Of a DNA stretch of 64,000 bases, positions 9,005 to 17,688 are shown piece by piece. The notes under the pieces were generated by a model. It had not been told where the DNA came from, made no database searches, and was given only the letters and a program-made list of their open reading frames with translations. Position numbers and translations under genes: made by a program. Every line of letters starts with the position of its first letter. Within the stretch, counting starts at the first letter, position 1. The stretch comes from Streptomyces sp. NBC_01016 (GTDB lineage: Bacteria > Actinomycetota > Actinomycetes > Streptomycetales > Streptomycetaceae): NCBI RefSeq assembly GCF_026341035.1, contig NZ_JAPEOQ010000002.1, positions 3,596,001 to 3,660,000 of the forward strand, read 5' to 3'.

Positions 9005-10231
9005 TCAGTGCGCGACGGCGGCGGCGCCGTGCTCGTCGACGAGGGCGCCGGTCGTGAACCGGTCGAGGGTGAACGGCGCGTTGGTGTCATGGGGTTCACC
9101 GGTCGCGATGGTGTGCGCGTACGCCCAACCGACACCCGGCGTCGCCTTGAAACCGCCGGTTCCCCAGCCGCAGTTGAGGTACAGGTCCTCGACCGGGGTG
9201 AGCCCGACGATGGGGGAGGCGTCCGGGGTGGTGTCGACGATGCCGCCCCAGGTGCGCAGCATGTGGGCGCGCGCGAACACCGGGAACAGCTCCAGGGCGG
9301 CGGCCATCTGCCGCTCGATGATGTGGAAGGCGCCGCGCTGCCCGTACCCGTTGTAGCTGTCGATGCCCGCGCCCATGACGAGTTCGCCCTTGTGCGCCTG
9401 GGACACGTACACATGCACCGCGTTGGACATCACGACGGTCGGGTGCACGGGCTCCAACAGCTCCGACACCAGCGCCTGCAGTGGATGGCTCTGCAGCGGC
9501 AGCCGCAGGCCGACCATCTGCGCGAGGACGGAGGTGTGCCCGGCCGCCGCGAGCGCGACCTTCCCTGCGGCGATCCGGCCCCGGGTGGTCCGCACCCCGG
9601 TGACCCGGCCCCCGCTCACATCGATGCCGGTGACCTCGCAGTTCTGGATGAGGTCGATGCCGTACGCGTCGCAGCGGCGGGCGAAGCCCCAGGCCACGTA
9701 GTCGTGCTTGGCGATGCCGGCGCGCGGCTGGTACGTGGCGCCGTGCACCGGATAGCGCACGTCCGGGCTGGTGTTGACGATCGGACACACCTTGGCGACC
9801 TCGTCCGGCTCCAGCCACTCGGCGTCGATGCCGTTGAGCTGGTTCGCGTACACCCGGCGCTTGCTGTCGCGGACGTCCTGGAGGTTGTGCGCGAGGTTGA
9901 GGACGCCGCGCTGGCTGAACAGGATCGGGTAGTCGAGGTCCTGCTCCAGCGTCTCCCACAGCTTGAGCGAGCTCTCGTAGATGCCCGAGCTCTCGTCCCA
10001 CAGGTAGTTGGAGCGGATGATGGTGGTGTTGCGCGCCATGTTGCCGCCGGCCAGCCACCCCTTCTCCAGGACGGCGATGTTCGTGATGCCGTGGTTCTTG
10101 GCGAGGTAGTACGCCGTCGCCAGGCCGTGTCCGCCGCCGCCCACGATCACGACGTCGTAGGACTTCTTCGGGTCGGCATTGCGCCACAGGAAGTCGGGGT
10201 GGTCGGGCAGGTCGCGTGCGTCGGGGGTCAT
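9005..10231 (-). CDS. soxB: Sarcosine oxidase beta subunit
   Basis: 408-residue catalytic flavoprotein subunit. The Rossmann FAD motif is at 26-45 (DVVIVGGGGHGLATA). The His in AGIAKHDYVAWG (about 176) sits where SoxB carries covalently bound FMN (family knowledge, not tested here). The C-terminal GGIVDTTPDASPIVG and WGTGGFKATPG motifs fit DAO-family amine oxidases. The ATG at 10231 has a GGAG ribosome site about 8 bases upstream. It is the first gene of soxBDAG-purU. A perfect TGATATATCA palindrome 33 to 42 bases upstream of the start is probably an operator. Confidence 0.96.
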   Translation of the reverse strand: MTPDARDLPDHPDFLWRNADPKKSYDVVIVGGGGHGLATAYYLAKNHGITNIAVLEKGWLAGGNMARNTTIIRSNYLWDESSGIYESSLKLWETLEQDLDYPILFSQRGVLNLAHNLQDVRDSKRRVYANQLNGIDAEWLEPDEVAKVCPIVNTSPDVRYPVHGATYQPRAGIAKHDYVAWGFARRCDAYGIDLIQNCEVTGIDVSGGRVTGVRTTRGRIAAGKVALAAAGHTSVLAQMVGLRLPLQSHPLQALVSELLEPVHPTVVMSNAVHVYVSQAHKGELVMGAGIDSYNGYGQRGAFHIIERQMAAALELFPVFARAHMLRTWGGIVDTTPDASPIVGLTPVEDLYLNCGWGTGGFKATPGVGWAYAHTIATGEPHDTNAPFTLDRFTTGALVDEHGAAAVAH

Positions 10232-10263
10232 GAGGACTCCTTGAAAACCGACTGGGGACGCTC

Positions 10264-10273
10264 TGATATATCA
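10264..10273. promoter_or_regulatory. TGATATATCA palindrome, putative GntR operator of the sox operon
   Basis: A perfect 10-bp palindrome, very AT-rich in a GC-rich genome, just upstream of soxB. On the minus strand it reads TTGATATATCA, so its first six bases could overlap a -35 element. The same palindrome recurs at 18925 and, with one change, at 19746. It would be read by the GntR-family protein encoded at 18991. Confidence 0.65.
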
Positions 10274-10386
10274 ACGGCGGGTCGTCGTCACCGTAGCCAG
10301 CGCCTCAGCGGCGCGTCAATGGTGTCCGGAGGAGGAAAACAAGCCCGCAACCGCCGCGCCGAAGCGGCGAGTTGCGGCGGGGACTC

Positions 10387-11292
10387 TCAGCCCGGCAGCA
10401 CGTCCAGAACCGTGTGCATCCGCGAGGCGCGGGCCAGGTCCGCGAGCGCCTGCTCCATCACCGACAGCGGATCGCGCGGCGGCAGCAGCAGACCGATCCG
10501 CGCGCTGCGGCGCGGACCGTGCAGCGGCACGGCCTCCATCCCGGCCGGGATCCCGAAGACGTGCAGCCACGTGTGCGGGATGATGCTCGACCACTGGCCG
10601 GTGCGCACATGCGCGATCAGCGAGGCGATGGAGTCCGTCTCCACGCGCGGCGCCACCGACAGGGACAGCTCCGCGAACACGTCGTCCAGGACCCGGCGTC
10701 CCAGCATCCGCGGATGCAGCAGGCACAGCGGCAGCGCGGCCGCCTCGGCCCAGCTGATCTCCTGCGCCGAGCGGTCCGGGTCCTCCTGGGTGAGCACGAC
10801 ATAGCGCTCGCGGTACAGCGGCACGAACGGCAGATCCAGGTTCCGGCTGTGGTACGAGACCGCCCCGTGCAGCTCGAAGGCGCGCAGCCGGCGCACGATG
10901 TCGTCACCCTGGAGATCGGCCTGGACGTTCACCGTGGTGTGCGGGTTGGCCGCGCAGAACGGCTGCGTGAGCAGGGCGACCGCGCCGACCGCCGTGGGCA
11001 CGGCGCCGAGCCGCAGCTCCCCGCTCAGCCCTTCGCGCAGCGCGGCGAGCCCCGACTGCATGGCGTCCCGGTCCGCGAGCATCCGGCGGGCCCACAGGAC
11101 GACCTGCTCGCCCTCCGCCGTCAGCCCCTCGAAGCGTCGGCCGCGCCGCACCAGCGGCACCCCGAGTTCCGTCTCCAGCTTGCGGATGCCCTCGGACAGC
11201 GTCGGCTGCGACACGAAGCACTGCTCGGCGGCCTTGGCGAAGTGGCCGGTGCCGGTGAGCGCGACGAGGTATTCGAGCTGGCGCAGGAGCAC
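10387..11292 (-). CDS. LysR-family transcriptional regulator
   Basis: 301 residues with an N-terminal winged helix-turn-helix (HFAKAAEQCFVSQPTLSEGIRKLE, residues about 17-40) and a LysR effector-binding domain from about 90 onward (LRLGAVPTA). A GTG start lies at 11292. It is divergent from the FdhF-type oxidoreductase gene across 167 bases and probably controls it. This pairing of a LysR gene with an fdhF-like gene is common in actinobacteria. The effector is unknown; formate or formaldehyde stress would fit the neighbourhood (inference). Confidence 0.9.
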   Translation of the reverse strand: MLLRQLEYLVALTGTGHFAKAAEQCFVSQPTLSEGIRKLETELGVPLVRRGRRFEGLTAEGEQVVLWARRMLADRDAMQSGLAALREGLSGELRLGAVPTAVGAVALLTQPFCAANPHTTVNVQADLQGDDIVRRLRAFELHGAVSYHSRNLDLPFVPLYRERYVVLTQEDPDRSAQEISWAEAAALPLCLLHPRMLGRRVLDDVFAELSLSVAPRVETDSIASLIAHVRTGQWSSIIPHTWLHVFGIPAGMEAVPLHGPRRSARIGLLLPPRDPLSVMEQALADLARASRMHTVLDVLPG

Positions 11293-11339
11293 CGTCCCAC
11301 CCCCTTCCCGGCCGACTTCGGTGGTTCACGTCCGCCCGT

Positions 11340-11363
11340 GATCGTAGCTGCCTATCAACGATC
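11340..11363. promoter_or_regulatory. Inverted repeat GATCGT-N12-ACGATC between lysR and the fdhF-like gene
   Basis: Six-base arms spaced by 12 bases lie in the divergent intergenic region, 47 bases from the LysR start and about 96 bases from the oxidoreductase start. Its position and size suit a LysR recognition site. No experimental motif is known to me for this regulator. Confidence 0.35.
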
Positions 11364-11459
11364 GGACTTTCCGCTTTGACCGTGGGCCGAGCGCGGACGA
11401 ATGCTGGGCGGTGGGGGCGTGCCGTCTCCCGGTGAGTCGGAAACGTAGAGGTGATGGGC

Positions 11460-13766
11460 GTGCGCGCGATCGAAGAGCCCGAAGAGGATCTTTCCCTGAG
11501 CAAGCCCAAGACCTGGGCCACCGGGGCGCCCGCCGTGGCCCACGCGCTCCAGTACGCGCTGAGCCAGACCTCGCCCAAGCGCACCGCCCTGACCCTGCTC
11601 AACATCAACCAGGACGGCGGCATCGACTGCCCCGGCTGTGCCTGGCCCGAGGGCGCACCGGACAAGCGGCACCGCAACGAGTACTGCGAGAACGGCGCCA
11701 AGCACATCGCCGACGAGGCCACCACCCGCCGCGTCACCCGCGAGTTCTTCGCCGAGCACCCGGTCAGCGAGCTGGCGAAGAGCTCCGACTACTGGCTCAA
11801 CCAGCAGGGCCGGCTGACCGAGCCCATGGTCAAGTACCCGGACAGCGACCACTACGAGCCGATCGGCTGGGACGGCGCGCTCGACCTGCTCGCCGACGAG
11901 CTCAATGACCTGGACAGCCCCGACGAGGCGCTGTTCTACACCTCGGGCCGGCTCGCCAACGAGCCCGCGTTCCTGCTCCAGCTGTTCGCGCGGGCCTTCG
12001 GCACCAACAACCTGCCCGACTGCTCCAACCTGTGCCACGAGTCCAGCGGCTCGGCCCTCAACGAGACGCTGGGCATCGGGAAGGGCAGCGTCAGCCTCGA
12101 CGACCTGCACAACAGCGACCTGGTCTTCGTCGTCGGCCAGAACCCGGGCACCAACCATCCCCGGATGCTCACCGCTCTCGAGGAGACCAAGCGGCGCGGC
12201 GGGAAGATCGTCGCGGTCAACCCGCTGCCGGAGGCGGGGCTGCTGCGCTTCAAGCACCCGCAGAAGGCGCGGGGTGTCATCGGCAGGGGCACCGAGATCG
12301 CCGACCAGTTCCTGCAGATCCGGCCGGGCGGCGACCTCGCCCTGTTCCAGGCGCTGAACCTGCTGCTCCTGGAGGCCGAGGACAAGGCGCCCGGCACGGT
12401 CCTCGACCGCGAGTTCATCGACGCCCACACCTCGGGCTACGAAGTCTTCACCGACAACATCCGCGGACTCGACTGGGCGGAGGTCCTCAAGGCCACGGGA
12501 CTCACGCGCGAGGAGATCGAAGAGGTCCACCAGCGGGTGCTCGGCGCCAAGAACGTCATCGTGTGCTGGGCCATGGGCCTGACCCAGCACAAGCACGGCG
12601 TCCCCACCATCCGCGAAGTCGTCAATTTCCTTCTGCTGCGCGGAAACATCGGCAGGCCCGGCGCCGGCGTCTGCCCGGTGCGCGGCCACAGCAATGTGCA
12701 GGGCGACCGCACCATGGGCGTGTGGGAGCGCATGCCGCAGTCGTTCCTCGACGCCCTGGAGAAGGAATTCGACTTCGCCCCGCCCACCCGGCACGGCGCC
12801 GACGCGGTCGACGCCATCCGGGCCATGCGCGACGGGCGCGCCCAGGTGTTCGTCGGGGTGGCGGGCAATTTCGTCCGCGCCACGCCCGACAGCGACGTGA
12901 CCGAACGCGCCCTGCGCAATTGCCGGTTGACGGCCCACATCTCGACCAAACTGAATCGCTCGCACGCCGTGTGCGGCCGCACCGCGCTGATTCTTCCCAC
13001 GCTGGGGCGCAGCGACCGCGACATTCAGTCGGGCGGTGAGCAGTTCATGACGGTCGAGGACTCGATGAGCGACGTGCACGCCACCCGCGGCCGGCTCGCG
13101 CCCGCCTCACCCGCGCTGCTCAGCGAGGTGTCCATCATCAGCAGGCTCGCCCGCAGGACCCTCGGCGAGCGGCACGGGATCACCTGGCAGGAATTCGAGA
13201 ACGACTACGACACCATTCGCGAGCACATCGCGAACGTGGTGCCGGGATTCGACGACTTCAACCGGCGCGTGCGGGAACCGGGCGGCTTCAACCTGCCCAA
13301 CCCCGTCAACAAGCGCGTCTTCCAGACGGCGAGCGGCACCGCCGTCTTCACCGCGAACACCTTCACCGGGCTCACCGCGCCGCCCGGCCACCTGATCCTG
13401 CAGACGCTGCGCTCGCACGACCAGTGGAACACCATCCCGTACGCGATGGACGACCGGTACCGCGGCGTCAAGGGCGCGCGGCGCGTCGTCCTGGCCAATG
13501 CGGAGGACCTCGCCGAACTCGGCATCGCGGAGGGGACTTTGGTCGACCTGATCAGCGTGTGGACCGATGGCAGCGAGCGTACGGCGCCCGCTTTCCGCGT
13601 CGTCGGCTACCCGACGCCCCGGGGCTCCGCTGCCGCCTACTACCCGGAGACCAACGTCCTCGTCCCGCTGGACAGCGTCGCCGAGAAGAGCAACACCCCC
13701 ACGTCCAAGGCCGTGATCATCCGGATGGAACCGGCCGAGGGGGACGGCCCCGGTCAGTCGAGGTAG
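11460..13766 (+). CDS. FdhF/YdeP-type molybdopterin oxidoreductase, probable formate dehydrogenase
   Basis: About 768 residues, soluble molybdenum bis-MGD oxidoreductase of the FdhF/YdeP family. An N-terminal Cys cluster (DCPGCAWPE plus a later YCENGAKH) resembles the [4Fe-4S] loop. The centre has SNLCHESSG and GQNPGTNHPR, and the C-terminal domain has LILQTLRSHDQWNT typical of molybdopterin dinucleotide binding. The expected reaction here is formate to CO2, clearing formate from PurU and from formaldehyde oxidation, but YdeP-like enzymes are poorly characterised. Start: AGAGG at 11447 is 8 bases from the GTG at 11460, better spaced than for the ATG at 11454 or GTG at 11451. The 3' end overlaps the convergent IclR gene by 13 bases. 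Confidence 0.85.
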   Translation: MRAIEEPEEDLSLSKPKTWATGAPAVAHALQYALSQTSPKRTALTLLNINQDGGIDCPGCAWPEGAPDKRHRNEYCENGAKHIADEATTRRVTREFFAEHPVSELAKSSDYWLNQQGRLTEPMVKYPDSDHYEPIGWDGALDLLADELNDLDSPDEALFYTSGRLANEPAFLLQLFARAFGTNNLPDCSNLCHESSGSALNETLGIGKGSVSLDDLHNSDLVFVVGQNPGTNHPRMLTALEETKRRGGKIVAVNPLPEAGLLRFKHPQKARGVIGRGTEIADQFLQIRPGGDLALFQALNLLLLEAEDKAPGTVLDREFIDAHTSGYEVFTDNIRGLDWAEVLKATGLTREEIEEVHQRVLGAKNVIVCWAMGLTQHKHGVPTIREVVNFLLLRGNIGRPGAGVCPVRGHSNVQGDRTMGVWERMPQSFLDALEKEFDFAPPTRHGADAVDAIRAMRDGRAQVFVGVAGNFVRATPDSDVTERALRNCRLTAHISTKLNRSHAVCGRTALILPTLGRSDRDIQSGGEQFMTVEDSMSDVHATRGRLAPASPALLSEVSIISRLARRTLGERHGITWQEFENDYDTIREHIANVVPGFDDFNRRVREPGGFNLPNPVNKRVFQTASGTAVFTANTFTGLTAPPGHLILQTLRSHDQWNTIPYAMDDRYRGVKGARRVVLANAEDLAELGIAEGTLVDLISVWTDGSERTAPAFRVVGYPTPRGSAAAYYPETNVLVPLDSVAEKSNTPTSKAVIIRMEPAEGDGPGQSR

Positions 13767-14551
13767 CCCATCTTGCGGCTGATGTCCTGCGCGCTCCGCA
13801 GCAGCGTGGGGGAGAGCTCGTGCATCCGCTCCTCGGAGAACCGGTAGGCGGGACCCGAGGCACTGATCGCGGCGATGACCTCACCCTGTGCATTTCTGAT
13901 GGGCGCGGCCATTCCGTGCAGCCCGAGCTCCAATTCCTCGAGCGTCACCGCATATCCGCGCTCAAGCGTCTGCGCGAGATCCCTCTCGAGTTTTCCCTTG
14001 GCGGTCAGGGTGTGCGGTGTCATCTTTTTCATATGGGACGCCGCGAGCATTTCCGCGCGCTCCCGCTCCGGTACATGAGCGAGCAATATTTTTCCACTGG
14101 ATGTGGCATGCATCGGGGTGAGCTGGCCGACCCAATTGTGCGTGCTGACCGCCATCGGGCCGCGCACCTGGAGGACGTTCACCGCGTAATGTTCCTGCAG
14201 AATAGCGATGTTGACCGCCTCACCGAATTCCTCCGCGAGCTGCTCGCAGAACGGGCGGGCCTGCTGCGTCACATCGAAATTGTCGGTGACCGAGCTGGCC
14301 AGGCGTACGATGCCGAAACCGATCCGGTACTTTCCCCGGTCGCCCGACTGCTCGACCAAGTCGCGCGCCTCCAGCGCGCCCAGCAGACGGAAGGCCGTCG
14401 ACTTGTGCACGTCGATTTCCGCGGCGATCTCACTGACGCCTGCTTCCCCGCGCCGCGCGAGAATCTCCAGAACGCTCACGGCACGGTCGACGGACTGCAC
14501 TCCTGTGCCCGGCGAGCCCGATGTCTCACTGTCTGCGTCATGCTTTCTCAT
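13754..14551 (-). CDS. IclR-family transcriptional regulator of the betaine island
   Basis: 265 residues: N-terminal winged HTH (RRGEAGVSEIAAEIDVHKST near 34-53) and an IclR effector domain with the typical TPMHATSSGKILLAH and ISASGPAYRFSEERM motifs. An ATG start at 14551 is used. It is divergent from the alcohol dehydrogenase and Rieske oxygenase operon across a 432-base intergenic region, so that operon is its likely target. The ligand could be a betaine pathway intermediate (inference). Confidence 0.9.
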   Translation of the reverse strand: MRKHDADSETSGSPGTGVQSVDRAVSVLEILARRGEAGVSEIAAEIDVHKSTAFRLLGALEARDLVEQSGDRGKYRIGFGIVRLASSVTDNFDVTQQARPFCEQLAEEFGEAVNIAILQEHYAVNVLQVRGPMAVSTHNWVGQLTPMHATSSGKILLAHVPERERAEMLAASHMKKMTPHTLTAKGKLERDLAQTLERGYAVTLEELELGLHGMAAPIRNAQGEVIAAISASGPAYRFSEERMHELSPTLLRSAQDISRKMGYLD

Positions 14552-14983
14552 GGCGCGACTATAGGCGCTGTCCGCGGGCGGGCGGCAGGGCGATGCGGAA
14601 GCGGATCTTCGGCCCCATCTTCACGCTCGTCTCCTATAAGTGGTGCCTCCTGAATTAGGGCATACAAAGCCCGTCTAGCCAGTGCGGCTACCCGGGACGG
14701 CGGAAGTCATGCGCCGCGCATGGCGCCTCGACGTCCGCGCTGCGCGCCGGGGTCGACTCGCACGCGGCCGCGCCAACTGGCGCCCCGACGTGCGGATTTG
14801 AGGTGTCGCGCGACAGATCTCAGATGCCCCTTGACACACGCCGTCGACGGAGACGACAGTTTGGGCGTTGCGTAGAACGCGTCAAGGTTCTTCATGCGCA
14901 ACAGAGTTCGGCTCTCCTGAACAGCTCCTCCACAGCCCCTACGGCTCATCTGCCTCCCTCGACAGACCCCAAGGAGCTCAACC
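14552..14983. promoter_or_regulatory. Divergent promoter region between iclR and the alcohol dehydrogenase operon
   Basis: A 432-base region with no convincing gene. It contains a TTGACA at 14831-14836 as a possible -35 for the rightward operon, and two dyads of the type seen at IclR sites: AGAAC-N8-GTTCT (14874-14891) and GTTC-N9-GAAC (14906-14922). The stretch GTT-N3-CATG-N3-AAC at 14887-14902 lies between them. Several overlapping weak dyads make the exact operator uncertain. I saw no riboswitch structure that I can name. Confidence 0.4.
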
Positions 14984-16081
14984 GTGACTCACGAGGTACG
15001 CGCAGTGGTCGCCCGCAAGCAGGGCGCCCCCGTCTCCGTGGAAACGATCCTGGTCCCGGAGCCCGGGCCGGGGGAGGCGCTGGTGCAGGTGCAGGTGCAG
15101 GTGCGGGCCTGCGGCGTCTGCCACACCGATCTGCACTACCGGGAGGGCGGGATCGGCGACGAGTTCCCGTTCCTGCTCGGTCACGAGGCCGCCGGCGTCG
15201 TCGAGTCCGTCGGCGACGGGGTCACCGACGTGGCGCCCGGCGACTTCGTGATCCTCAACTGGCGTGCCGTGTGCGGCAGTTGCCGGGCCTGTCGACGCGG
15301 CCGGCCCTGGTACTGCTTCGCCACGCGCAACGCCACGCAGCCCATGACCCTCCTCGACGGCACGGCGCTCTCGCCGGCCCTCGGCATCGGTGCGTTCGCC
15401 GAGAAGACCCTCGTCGCCGCCGGGCAGTGCACCAAGGTCGACCGGGCCGCACCGGCCGCCGCGGCGGGCCTGCTCGGCTGCGGCGTCATGGCGGGCTTCG
15501 GCGCCGCGGTCAACACCGGAGGCGTCGGCAGGGGCGACTCGGTGGCCGTCATCGGCTGCGGAGGCGTCGGCATCGCGGCGATCGCCGGGGCGAAGGTCGC
15601 AGGCGCAGCCCGCATCATCGCCGTGGACATCGACGAGCGGAAGCTGGCGAAGGCCGAGCGGTTCGGTGCCACCGACACCGTCGACTCCTCCAGGACCGAC
15701 CCCGTCGAGGCGGTGCGCTCCCTCACCGGCGGCTTCGGCGCGGACGTCGTCGTGGAGGCCGTGGGCCGCCCCGAGACCTACCAACAGGCCTTCTACGCCC
15801 GTGACTTGGCGGGCACCGTGGTCCTTGTGGGCGTTCCCACCCCCGAGATGAAGCTGGAACTGCCGCTCGCCGACGTCTTCGGCCGCGGCGGCGCCCTCAA
15901 GTCCTCCTGGTACGGGGACTGCCTGCCCTCCCGCGACTTCCCCGCCCTCATCGACCTCTACCTCCAGGGCCGCTTCGACCTCGGCGCGTTCGTCAGCGAG
16001 GAGATCGGCCTCGACGAGGTGGAGTCCGCGTTCGACGCCATGCGCCGCGGAGACGTACTGCGCTCAGTGGTGACGCTGTGA
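14984..16081 (+). CDS. Zinc alcohol dehydrogenase, probable S-(hydroxymethyl)mycothiol dehydrogenase
   Basis: 365-residue class III-type, NAD-dependent medium-chain dehydrogenase. Catalytic zinc ligands are in CGVCHTD and GHEAAG. The structural zinc Cys set is CGSCRACRRGRPWYC near 99-113. The Rossmann motif is IGCGGVGIAAIAGAK. The C-terminal half (GALKSSWYGDCLPSRDFP) matches the mycothiol-dependent formaldehyde dehydrogenase group of actinobacteria. It would oxidise the formaldehyde adduct released when betaine is demethylated. Start GTG at 14984 has AAGGAG upstream. A badly decayed paralogue lies at 19878. Confidence 0.87.
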   Translation: MTHEVRAVVARKQGAPVSVETILVPEPGPGEALVQVQVQVRACGVCHTDLHYREGGIGDEFPFLLGHEAAGVVESVGDGVTDVAPGDFVILNWRAVCGSCRACRRGRPWYCFATRNATQPMTLLDGTALSPALGIGAFAEKTLVAAGQCTKVDRAAPAAAAGLLGCGVMAGFGAAVNTGGVGRGDSVAVIGCGGVGIAAIAGAKVAGAARIIAVDIDERKLAKAERFGATDTVDSSRTDPVEAVRSLTGGFGADVVVEAVGRPETYQQAFYARDLAGTVVLVGVPTPEMKLELPLADVFGRGGALKSSWYGDCLPSRDFPALIDLYLQGRFDLGAFVSEEIGLDEVESAFDAMRRGDVLRSVVTL

Positions 16082-16196
16082 GCGCGGGAGCCCTCTGAGC
16101 GCCGGGCCCTCTGGGCCCACACCACACACCACACACGACTCGCTTCGCTTCGGCACCTGCCGCATGTCCGTACGACATCTACCGAGGTGACATCTG

Positions 16197-17339
16197 ATGA
16201 GCATCACGAGCCTGCCCCCGAGCCTGATCTCCACGCTTCCCGGCGACTACTACACCGACCCGCAGATCTTCGCGCAGGAGCAGGAGCACATCTTCGAGTC
16301 CATGTGGTTCTGTGTGAGCCGGGCCTCCGACCTCACCAAGCCGGGAAGCTTCCGCACCTACCAAGTGGGCCGGGAGAGCGTCCTCGTCTCACGCTCCCGC
16401 GACGGCTCCGTCCGCGCGTTCCTCAACATCTGCCGGCACCGCGGCGCCAAGCTGTGCACCGAGGAGTCCGGTGAGGTCAGGCGGAACTTCCAGTGCCCGT
16501 ACCACGCCTGGACCTACGGCCTCGACGGCAAGCTGATCGCCGCACCCAACCTGACGTCGATGCCGGACATCGACCGCACCGCATACGGCCTGGTCACCGT
16601 GCACGTCAGGGAGTGGCTCGGATACGTGTGGGTGTGCCTGGCCGAGCAGCCGCCCTCCTTCGAGGACGAGGTGATCGGCGCGGTCAGCTCACGCCTCGGC
16701 GGCGCCGACGCCATCGAGAACTACGCGATCGAGGACCTCGACCTCGGCAAGCGCATCACGTACGACGTCCAGGCCAACTGGAAACTCATCATCGAGAACT
16801 TCATGGAGTGCTATCACTGCGCCACCATCCACCCCGAACTCACCGAAGTACTACCGGAGTTCAAGGACGGACTGGCGGCCCAGTACTTCGTCGGCCACGG
16901 CGCCGAGTTCGCCGACGAGGCCAGGGGCTTCACCGTCGACGGATCCGAGGGGCTCGACCGCATCCCCTCGGTCGCCGACGAGCAGGACCGGCGCTACTAC
17001 GCGATCACCGTGCGGCCCCAGGTGTTCATCAACCTGGTCCCGGACCACGTGATCATCCACCGGATGTACCCGATCTCCCACGACCGCACGATCGTCGAGT
17101 GCGACTGGCTCTACCTGCCGCAGGTCGTGGACGGCGGCGGGGGCAGTAAGGACATAGAGCGCTCCGTCGAACTGTTCCACCGCGTCAACCAGCAGGACTT
17201 CGACGCCTGCGAGCGCACTCAGCCCGCGATGAGTTCGCGCGCCTACGTCAAGGGCGGCGTCCTCGTCCCCAGCGAACACCACATCGGCGAGTTCCACGCC
17301 TGGCTCCAGGCCCGGCTCGGCACGCAGCGCGCCCATTGA
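16197..17339 (+). CDS. Rieske non-haem iron oxygenase, probable glycine betaine monooxygenase
   Basis: 380-residue ring-hydroxylating-type oxygenase alpha subunit. The Rieske cluster is held by CRH and CPYH (CRHRGAKLC... QCPYHAWTYG, about residues 80-106). The mononuclear iron site has the ECYHCATIHPEL His pair near 205-215. No beta subunit gene is present, as in the GbcA and stachydrine demethylase group that remove N-methyl groups as formaldehyde. Position between a formaldehyde dehydrogenase and a dimethylglycine oxidase supports betaine to dimethylglycine conversion. Another quaternary amine substrate such as stachydrine or carnitine cannot be excluded. Confidence 0.85.
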   Translation: MSITSLPPSLISTLPGDYYTDPQIFAQEQEHIFESMWFCVSRASDLTKPGSFRTYQVGRESVLVSRSRDGSVRAFLNICRHRGAKLCTEESGEVRRNFQCPYHAWTYGLDGKLIAAPNLTSMPDIDRTAYGLVTVHVREWLGYVWVCLAEQPPSFEDEVIGAVSSRLGGADAIENYAIEDLDLGKRITYDVQANWKLIIENFMECYHCATIHPELTEVLPEFKDGLAAQYFVGHGAEFADEARGFTVDGSEGLDRIPSVADEQDRRYYAITVRPQVFINLVPDHVIIHRMYPISHDRTIVECDWLYLPQVVDGGGGSKDIERSVELFHRVNQQDFDACERTQPAMSSRAYVKGGVLVPSEHHIGEFHAWLQARLGTQRAH

Positions 17340-17367
17340 CCGTCCATTTGTTTCCTGGAGGTTCCCC

Positions 17368-17688
17368 ATGATCCCGGTGTGCCGCATCGAAGATCTGCCC
17401 CCTGGTGAGTCCATCCGCGTGATCGAGGGAGTGCCGGCCCCCGTCGCCGTCTTCAACGCGGACGGCACGGTGTACGCCATCGACGACACCTGCACCCACC
17501 AGGACGCCTCGCTCGCCGACGGCTTCCTCGAGGGCTGCTTCGTCGAATGCCCCCTGCACGAGGCGTCGTTCGACCTGCGCGACGGCCGCCCGACCTGCCC
17601 GCCCGCGAAGACGCCCGTCCGCACCCACCACGTCACCGTCCAGGACGGTCAGGTCCTGCTTCACGTCACCGTTGGGGAGCCCGCATGA
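17368..17688 (+). CDS. Rieske [2Fe-2S] ferredoxin
   Basis: 106 residues with one Rieske cluster: CTHQDASL (Cys-His pair) and CPLHEASF (second Cys-His pair) about 18 residues apart. It resembles the small ferredoxins of toluene- and biphenyl-type dioxygenases and would carry electrons from the reductase encoded next to the oxygenase before it. A GGAGG ribosome site lies 7 bases before the ATG. Its stop overlaps the reductase start in ATGA. Confidence 0.92.
   Translation: MIPVCRIEDLPPGESIRVIEGVPAPVAVFNADGTVYAIDDTCTHQDASLADGFLEGCFVECPLHEASFDLRDGRPTCPPAKTPVRTHHVTVQDGQVLLHVTVGEPA

Noticed and set aside
11355..13079. 574-codon minus-strand frame opposite the FdhF-type gene
   Set aside because: It is a shadow of the molybdoenzyme gene, which has strong family motifs.
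14707..14949. 80-codon minus-strand frame in the iclR-dehydrogenase gap
   Set aside because: Arg-rich composition, no ribosome site and location in a divergent promoter region argue for non-coding DNA.
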